Shown: positions 57,574 through 64,000 of the stretch, piece by piece
Layout: each line of letters opens with the position of its first letter
Position numbering within the stretch: position 1 is the first letter of the stretch
Source of the DNA: Chionoecetes opilio
Lineage: Eukaryota; Arthropoda; Malacostraca; Decapoda; Majidae
Length of the DNA: 64,000 nt
NCBI GenBank assembly: GCA_016584305.1
Contig: JACEEZ010018908.1
Coordinates: 237,434 to 301,433 of the forward strand
Reading direction: 5' to 3'
Position numbers and translations under genes: made by a program
Notes under the pieces: model-generated
The model's input: the letters and a program-made list of their open reading frames with translations, nothing else
What the model was told of the DNA's origin: nothing
The model's database searches: none

Positions 57574-57644
57574 ACTCCATAGTGTAGTGGTTAGCACGCT
57601 CGGCTCACAACCGAGAAGTCCCGGGTTCGATCCCCGGGCGGAGT
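57574..57644 (+). tRNA. tRNA-Val(CAC)-like sequence, head of a SINE
   Basis: Folds as a tRNA: acceptor ACTCCAT with GCGGAGT (one A-C mismatch, one wobble), D arm with AGTGTAGTGGTTAGCAC, anticodon stem CTCGG/CCGAG with loop CTCACAA (anticodon CAC), T arm CCGGG-TTCGATC-CCCGG. A and B boxes for RNA polymerase III are intact. The following body and A tail show it belongs to a SINE, so I doubt it is a working tRNA gene. Confidence 0.6.
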
Positions 57645-57821
57645 GAAGACAGATTGTGGTCTTTCTTAAAACCCGAACCCCTGTCCACCCAGCAGTGAAT
57701 GGGTACTGGGTGTTAGCTGGGGGTTTGTGATCCCCCTCCCGGGGTGGTGGCTTCAGCCAACACTAAGCTGCAGCGGTAGATCACTACTGAGGAATTATCC
57801 TAAAAAAAAAAAAAAAAAAAA
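57574..57821 (+). repeat. tRNA-Val-headed SINE with poly(A) tail
   Basis: After the tRNA-like head comes a body with CCACCCAGCAGTGAATGGGT and GTTAGCTGGGGGTTTGTGAT, then a run of about 20 A. The body motif CACCCAGCAGTGAATGGGTA resembles the conserved central domain of widespread animal SINEs (from memory, Nin-DC type; unverified). Confidence 0.75.
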
Positions 57822-58172
57822 ATATAGGAGGTAGTAAAATCTACCAGTTTTCTCGGTAGGAGGTGGTCCGAAGTGTCTTTCTGCTGTTCTGTTCCAATGT
57901 TCTTTGGCGTATCATACAACTTTTAGCTTGTATGCGATAGTATAAGTAAATAGTTTTTATTAATTCACCATGGGTGATAATTTCCAGGACTGAAAAGAGC
58001 TTGTGATATGTGTGACAGCCTGGTGGTAAATGACACATCAACACTAGCAGACGATAGTTGGCGCCTATCTGCCGAGCCTCCGAGTTGGAACGGCTCCCGC
58101 CAGTACCGTAGTAAATATCACAGCGCGAGGACAGATTAGTTGATTTGAATGTCATATGGTATTACTGAAGTA

Positions 58173-58963
58173 CAGGGAGGTCCCATTATACGAGAATTCG
58201 GTATACGAGAATCCGATGATACGAGAGGTGTAAATTAGGGTCTATTTTCAATATACGAGATCGAAAATCCAATGCTACGACATTCAAACTGGGGTGAGTA
58301 AAATTATCAAGTTCAAAATACTCGCCCTACCACTCCCAGTCTGGACAAAGGGGGATTTGGTTGACCCCAGTCAGGTCAACCCTAGCAAGCCGTGACCTGA
58401 AGGGTAATTAAGCATATGGCGCGGCCTGACATTTAGTGGTAATTAGCCAGGTGTGCGGCTCCAACCTTGGGACCGCAGTCAGTGACCTGAAGGGTAATTA
58501 AGCATATGGCGCGGCCTGACCTTGGGACCGCAATCAATGACCTGAAGGGTAATTAAGCATAGGGGCAATTAGCCAGGTGTGCTGCCCCAATCTTAGGACC
58601 TCTACACTACCCTCTTTTGTATCACGCGGAGTCCCCTACAGTACAACGTCTTTTTTGCTTGTTATGAATGTTTTATGTTTAATTAATGTGCAGTTATGTT
58701 ATTTTGTGTGCTATTTTCTCTTTCAGAATGCTTTTTCTACAGAATAGGTAGTACAGTGTGGGTAATATAGACGCTGTGTGTTTGTTGTGCTTGCTAGTTT
58801 ATTTTAGCTTGAAAAACAAGTTTTTTTTCTTCGTTTTTTTTAAATTGATGGTCCTGGAACCAAACCTATATATTACCATTAGTTATGTGTTTCGTTATAC
58901 GAGATTTCGCTTTACGAGTATGCCAGGTGGAACCTAACTGCTCGTATCTTCGGGACCTCCCTG
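58173..58963. mobile_element. pogo-like element, complete ends, non-coding
   Basis: Ends CAGGGAGGTCCC and, inverted, CAGGGAGGTCCCG, with TA on both sides; 791 bp. The subterminal parts repeat ATACGAGA in the left and TACGAG in the right. A GACCTGAAGGGTAATTAAGC direct repeat occurs three times at about 58395-58560. Confidence 0.78.
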
Positions 58964-59079
58964 TACTGAGTACTGAGGAAGTACTACAAAATTTGGCTTG
59001 GAAGACGCACGAGTATTTGTCAATGCCTTTTTTTAGGGGAAAAAGTGCGTCTTATAAGCCGTAAAATATGGTACTCTTC

Positions 59080-60040
59080 TTAAGATTCTACTTTTAGTAG
59101 TATCCAAAGTACTATTTGAAAACAGTCTGTTTTCACCTTTTACTAGACGTTTGCATAGGTCAATTTTCTGCACCATTGTTAAAACAATACATTGATCTCT
59201 GGCTGACACCTTAGGGATGGCTTATATTTAACGAAGCAGTACAAATATACTGGAAAAAACACTCGGCTTGTCTTCATATTTGCTTATACAAATGGCGGGG
59301 AATACACACAGCACCGCTGGTAGTGGAGAATGAAGTTACAATGAGTCTAGGGGGCAAACTGCTTGCTTGGTGGCGATTTCAAAGTTTTGTGAATTAAAAC
59401 ATAATATCTTATCTATTATTTCTTTAGACAAATTTGTTTGCTTGAGCTTTGCGGGTAGTTGAATACCAGATAGCTGGGGTTTTAATGTTTAATAATGTTT
59501 CATAGTGTTTATTGTGAACCAGGTAGTCAACCTTATGGCAAGTTTCAGATACACATTCACCTCTCTTACACATTTCAATTCTCTCCCTCATGCTTGAGAA
59601 AGGGATTGGAACATGTGCATGCTTTGAAGCTGGAGCAATGCTGGAACTTCCTTGATTCTATGAGAGATGATGATTACATGCATGCTTTGAGGCTGGAGTA
59701 GTGTGTGGACACCATGGTGGCAGTTGCAAGATGGCCAAATATGAGAAATTTGCCCATAAAAATGTTATCTTGACCTTGAAAAAGCCATAGCCACTCTTTC
59801 GCTGTTTTTTGCCCTCATTATAGCATACATATATTTATCATCGTTATTATAAACATTTCCAATCTCCAACTTTTTTTTGCATCTTTTTTTAGTAATATGT
59901 TAGCGTCAATTGTATTACTGACTGACTCAAAACTCCCTTGACTGTTGTACAAGGTGAGGTGGTGTAGGCATTCTAGGTTTAGTTTCTTATATAGGTATCA
60001 CCTCCAGACTTAATATACAATATTTTTATACTATGCTTCA
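59080..60040. other. Non-coding stretch, nothing supported
   Basis: Contains a short direct repeat (CATGCTTTGAAGCTGGAG at 59618 and a near copy at 59681). No exon or element ends seen. Confidence 0.4.
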
Positions 60041-60046
60041 CTGACC

Positions 60047-60057
60047 CTATATATATA

Positions 60058-60131
<74 letters not shown>
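60047..60131. repeat. (TA)n microsatellite
   Basis: About 40 TA units with two breaks. Confidence 0.95.
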
Positions 60132-60134
<3 letters not shown>

Positions 60135-60152
60135 CTAATACTCTTACATCTA

Positions 60153-60469
60153 CACTATAGTCTAAGTTTATTGGAGACTACACTACGCTCCACCCACTAG
60201 TAGGAACAAGACAAGAGCTACACCTTCCTCGATGCTTAATGGTTGTCAGAATGCCGTGGGAAAAAAATTACAGCTTTTCCTTCGTAGGACCTTACACACA
60301 CCCCATCCCCTTGCACAAGGGGGACAGTAACAGCTTGTTTGTCATGGAAAAACCTTAGGGTTTTGAGCGGCCCTTGAAGAACTCGCGACTGGCTGAAAAC
60401 CAGACTAATTTAATCTCTCATAATACTAGGATATCATTATTATATATATATAATTATTATATATATATA

Positions 60470-60537
<68 letters not shown>

Positions 60538-60970
60538 ATATATATATATCTTTGAGGGACAGATAAGTCCCCCTGCTCAAGGGAGACAGTAGCTGCTTGC
60601 GTTGTCAGCGAAAAACATTAGGGATATCACGACCGGCTGCAAGCCAGATAGATCTCTCTCTCTTCTTTTCTCGTGCGTACTCTCTGTACGTGCTTTCCTC
60701 TGTTCCTTTGTGTATAAATTTCCTTCCTAATTGATTTCATGTCATTCTACCATAATACTTATGTAAATCGTAATAGTTAACCTCACTCCACTTGAGTAAG
60801 GTCGTACTGATAAATAGAGAGGGAGCCACCAAAGAGACTTTCAATTAACTGTGCACTGCCCACACTAAACTAAGCAACCAATAGTAGCTTCATGAGGATG
60901 ACGATCAGTCTACCTACTCCACCCTATGGGCGGCGCGTAGTGTAGTCTCCATGAAACTAAGACTATACCT
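60153..60970. mobile_element. TIR element of about 0.8 kb carrying repeated modules and a TA tract
   Basis: Left TAGTCTAAGTTTATTGGAGA then CTACACTACGC, and inverted right end at about 60930-60969 (GCGTAGTGTAGTCTCCATGA then AACTAAGACTA). Inside are two copies of a module with GGGGGACAGTAACAGC and AGCGAAAAACATTAGGGAT-type sequence (60318, 60585), also found at 27066, and a long TA run at 60440-60550. No coding. Confidence 0.6.
60440..60550. repeat. (TA)n microsatellite
   Basis: TA runs separated by AATTATTA breaks. Confidence 0.95.
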
Positions 60971-60999
60971 ACTCTCCTTTTCTCATTTGGATAGGTGTA

Positions 61000-62070
61000 T
61001 ATGACTAACATTAGAAAGATGATGTTTTATTTAATAATTTAAAATTTACATTCTCATATTTTAACCAGCGTATGGGTCACAGCGCGTGGAGATTGTACAT
61101 ATGGCTTGATAGGTCTGGAATAAGTCGGCAGCCTCAGTCTTTCTGTCGACATGGGAGGTTCAGTGCTACACTTATCTACTTACATTCTTCGCCTGTACCC
61201 CTTAGGCATGTAGTCCAGCAGCGTCTTGCACAAAATATAGTCCTGTGGGAATTTTGGTATGAAAGCAAACCACTATGCTAGTTGCTTCAAGGGGACCCTA
61301 GTGCTTCACAAAAAGCTTGGTGGCACTCTGGGAAATGGTGCGGTCATATATTTTTGACACATTTAATGATTTCGATCAAATCGCTATTTTCCGACGCCTA
61401 AAAAGTAATAAAATTCCAGACTATTCCTTTAGTTATGCTCCAATATGGTCATATTTGGTATCAAACTGGTCACAAGGGAACACTATATGCAAATATAGTG
61501 TTTAATTGTTGGTATATGGGACAAATCCTCAAAATAGCACTGAAAATCTAGTTTTTGTTACCATATTTTGATTTTGATTTCACTTGCCGCACTTCACTAA
61601 AAAAAAAAAAATTCAAAATTGCAATAACTTGTATGCCAATAAATAATATTATTACTTAGGTATATTATTACTGGTTATATATTATATTTTCTACATACCA
61701 ATTGCTTGATAATTTAATGAAATGTTGCCCAAAATGTAACCCTACCCCCTAATTTATGAATTGTGTTCATTATAAGACATTTCTCAATTTTCATGTATTA
61801 TTTTGTCTACAAAGGTCATAAATACTACTTTACTGCTTCTGCGATGATATATGTTAATAAAACTTATCACTTGGCCATCTTACCATGGTTATTCCCATTA
61901 AAGTTAGCATGCAGCCATATAGTAACCAGTACTTTAAACATATTTATTTCCATTTTTTTTCAGATATGTGGGAGAGCATACAATGATACAAAATGGCATA
62001 TTTTATATTTAATCTATGTATACTGTGTTCTATATTAACTGATGATATTAAAAAATAACATTCTTCTCTT
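61000..62070. other. Non-coding A/T-rich stretch, nothing supported
   Basis: Two plus-strand frames (61072-61281, 61317-61505) are adjacent but have no recognised motif, and I found no splice pair that joins them. Confidence 0.35.
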
Positions 62071-62075
62071 TTCAG

Positions 62076-62120
62076 ATGAAGTGGCAGCTGCGACACAAGA
62101 ACAGAACTTGTCCTCATAGT
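62076..62120 (+). CDS. Possible short terminal exon
   Basis: A strong acceptor (TTCTTCTCTTTTCAG) is followed by a frame EVAAATQEQNLSS and a TAG. It would be a last exon in phase 1, but no partner exon upstream is identified. Confidence 0.2.
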
Positions 62121-62253
62121 TGATAGAACGTAGTCTACATTAAAAAACATTGATACCCAATCCTGATATATATGTGGTGACGGTCTAACTTCTCCCTCTG
62201 CAATCACTAACAAGTGCTTTCATAATCCATTGGATCACTTTGGCATCATTAGG

Positions 62254-62451
62254 ATGGAACAGACAACACAAACTGTACGTCCTCCAGAGAAAATTGCCAG
62301 ACTAGGCACTGATTATTCCTTGTGCATCATTTGCCAAACATCAACTACAGATACTTTAGTTGTGAGTCCCAGTGCTCACGAGAAGCTCTTACTATGTGTT
62401 AGAGAACGAGCCACCTATGGCGACAAGGACTACCCTGAGATCAGATCTTGA
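62254..62451 (+). CDS. Open frame with CIICQ motif, partial domain
   Basis: From ATG at 62254 the frame reads MEQTTQTVRPPEKIARLG, then DYSLCIICQTSTTDTLV, SPSAHEKLLLCVRERA and TYGDKDYPEI, then stops. The order CIICQ, AHEKLL, ERASYGD, YPEI recurs in uncharacterised proteins of aquatic invertebrates (recollection, not searched). Here it ends soon after YPEI, where such proteins normally continue with more Cys and His, so it is probably a truncated gene or element copy. Confidence 0.4.
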   Translation: MEQTTQTVRPPEKIARLGTDYSLCIICQTSTTDTLVVSPSAHEKLLLCVRERATYGDKDYPEIRS

Positions 62452-62577
62452 AATTCTTCCATGCACCCCTGGTTGGGAACCACTGCCGTAGGAGTTCGTA
62501 CTGAGAAGAGGTATATATCAAACTTTCTTAGTCTGAAATGTACTTTTATCATTAGGGAATGTGGATAATATACAGTG

Positions 62578-62815
62578 CATTTCTTGCTGCTACTTCTCTC
62601 TCTCTCTCTCTCTTCATTCACCCACTTCACCCAGCCTCCAAGCTCACAACCACATTCACGCTCACTAGTTACTCGTATTGGTAGGTCCTGTCCCGCCCGC
62701 CCGCCCAAATCAGACAATGGCTTACTGAGCCTTACTCAAACACATGCGCGCACACTCAAACACGCCCATTCAAACACACGCATGCCCACGCCCAACACAG
62801 GGGCGTAACACTATG
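62578..62815. other. CT run and low-complexity stretch before the hAT gene
   Basis: CT run at 62595-62613, a CCCG run at 62695-62706 and CA/CG-rich CAAACACGCCC-type repeats at 62740-62800. No coding support. Confidence 0.5.
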
Positions 62816-62967
62816 TTTGTCACAAAATACTGTGTGGACGTCTGTATCGTAATTTTAATTATTGTATGCATTTTTTTTACTATGTAAAAGTCTTGCATGT
62901 ATTCGTGTCTAACATATGGATCATTATTTCGCACTTTGTGCTTATTCTTTCTTTTTAGCCAATCATC

Positions 62968-64000
62968 ATGTCTGCAATTGTTAAGAAGAGGAAAGTGGAC
63001 CTCGAGTGTCGGGCCTTCAACCCTGAGTGGGAGAAGTACTTTTTCACTCAACACTTTGGACAGGCCCAGTGCCTCATTTGCTTGAAGACTGTGGCTGTCC
63101 TCAAAGAGTATAATATGCGCCGCCACTGGGAGACACAGCACCAAGCATCGAGCTTTGCATCGATGTCTGCTGCCGAGAGGAAGGAGGCCATTGTCAAACT
63201 GTCAGGCAACCTGCAGAAAAGCACTTCACTCTTCCGTAAGCAGACTACTGAGGCTGACAAAGTGACGCGCGCCAGCTATGAGGTTTCCCGCCTCCTTGCT
63301 CGCCGGATAAAGCCATTCACATTCACTCCTTTATCAAGGAGTGAATCATGGTTGTGATATATTCCCTCTGTTCTGAAAAGCATTCTGCCTTTGAAAGTGT
63401 GAGCCTTTCACCCCGCACTGTTTGTCGTCGCATTGAGCAGATGTCAGACAGCGTGAACGACTCGCTTAAGACCTGTTGCTCAAATTTTGATGCCTTCTCT
63501 CTCGCTCTTGATGAGAGCACAGACATGAAGGACACAGCCCAGCTGGCGATTTTCATTCGTGGAGTCACTGCTGCCCTTCAGGTTTATGAGGAGTTTCTCC
63601 AGCTTGTTCCATTGCACGGCACCATCACTGGGCAAGACATCTTCGACGCCGTGCTTCAGTGTGTGAAGCAACACTCCCTCGACTTGTCCCGTCTCGTGTG
63701 CGTGACGACCGACGGTGCCCCAGAAATGACTGGAAAGAAGGGTGCCGCCTCACTGCTAGTGCGTCACTGTGAGGCCGCCGGACACACCCAGCCCATCCAC
63801 AAGGTACACTGCATCATCCACCAAGAGTCCCTGTGCTCCAAGTCTGCCAACCTTACTGATGTCATGTCTGTAGTCGTGAAGGTTGTCAACTCCATCCTCT
63901 CCCGCAGCCTTAACCACCGCCAGTTCCAGGCACTAACGGACGAAGTCAACGCACACTATGGTGACCTGCTTTACTTCTGTGAGGTCCGCTGGTTGAGTCA
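62968..64000 (+). pseudogene. hAT transposase-like gene (GTF2IRD2/ZBED-like), broken and cut by window end
   Basis: First frame 62968-63357 opens MSAIVKKRKVDLECR, has a BED-type finger (QCLICLKTVAVLKEYNMRRH, then WETQH) and a conserved linker, then runs out of frame. From 63330 the reading continues in another frame, with a TGA at 63342-63344 and then about 218 open codons to the window edge: LALDESTDMKDTAQLAIF with the first catalytic Asp, VCVTTDGAPEMTGKKGAA with the second, and VHCIIHQESLCS. These match the hAT core as kept in GTF2IRD2 and ZBED proteins. One frameshift and one stop suggest a recently dead copy. An acceptor-like CTTTTTAG lies just before the ATG. Confidence 0.82.

Larger units (their letters stand above)
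57468..59075. mobile_element. Inverted pair GGCTTATAAGACGC enclosing other insertions
   Basis: Left AACGGCTTATAAGACGC with GGAAGACGCACC, right GTGCGTCTTATAAGCCGT, about 1.6 kb apart. The space holds a SINE (57574-57821) and a pogo-like element (58173-58963), so the original element was probably small. Similar ends occur as a fragment near 34725-34775. Confidence 0.45.

Noticed and set aside
57841..58155. 104-codon minus frame upstream of exon 1
   Set aside because: I hoped for a first exon, but found no suitable donor in phase; its left part is SINE flank.

Overview
The window is eukaryotic nuclear DNA, most likely from a decapod crustacean (inference). The evidence is very dense long dinucleotide and trinucleotide microsatellites, widely spaced short exons with GT-AG introns, short TTAGG-like stretches, and many copies of DNA transposons, MITEs, CR1-like and RTE-like LINEs and tRNA-derived SINEs. 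Nothing looks bacterial: there are no operons, and most long open frames are translations of microsatellites such as (GA)n, (TG)n and (TAG)n.

Positions 1-33,480 hold no gene I can support with confidence. This part is a mosaic of microsatellites, minisatellites and mobile elements: piggyBac-like TTAA MITEs, a PIF/Harbinger-like MITE with its empty site nearby, a decayed CR1-like LINE (16.6-18.3 kb), an 1.85-kb non-autonomous hAT element with a perfect 8-bp target duplication (22.5-24.4 kb), and a cluster of strongly palindromic elements at 28.6-31.3 kb. A possible first coding exon lies on the minus strand at 27.9 kb.

Positions 33,493-56,616 (minus strand) carry the only gene I can reconstruct well. 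Sixteen exons join in one frame across fifteen GT-AG introns to give about 690 residues. The order is: N-terminal part, a matrin/U1-type C2H2 zinc finger split between two exons, a second finger of the same type, a Ser/Pro-rich linker, helical segments, a Pro-rich linker, and a C-terminal domain with the layout of an SGNH hydrolase but without the nucleophile serine. Its introns are packed with transposons: hAT, pogo/Tigger-like, mariner-like, RTE, CR1 and SINEs. Several have intact target duplications, and one has an empty pre-insertion site in this same window.

Positions 56.6-62 kb are again repeat mosaic, including a tRNA-Val-headed SINE, a nested pogo-like element and a TIR element with TA microsatellites. 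At 62.2 kb a plus-strand open frame carries a CIICQ motif. From 62,968 to the window end there is a BED-finger hAT transposase-like gene (GTF2IRD2/ZBED-like), broken by a frameshift and a stop and cut off by the window edge.
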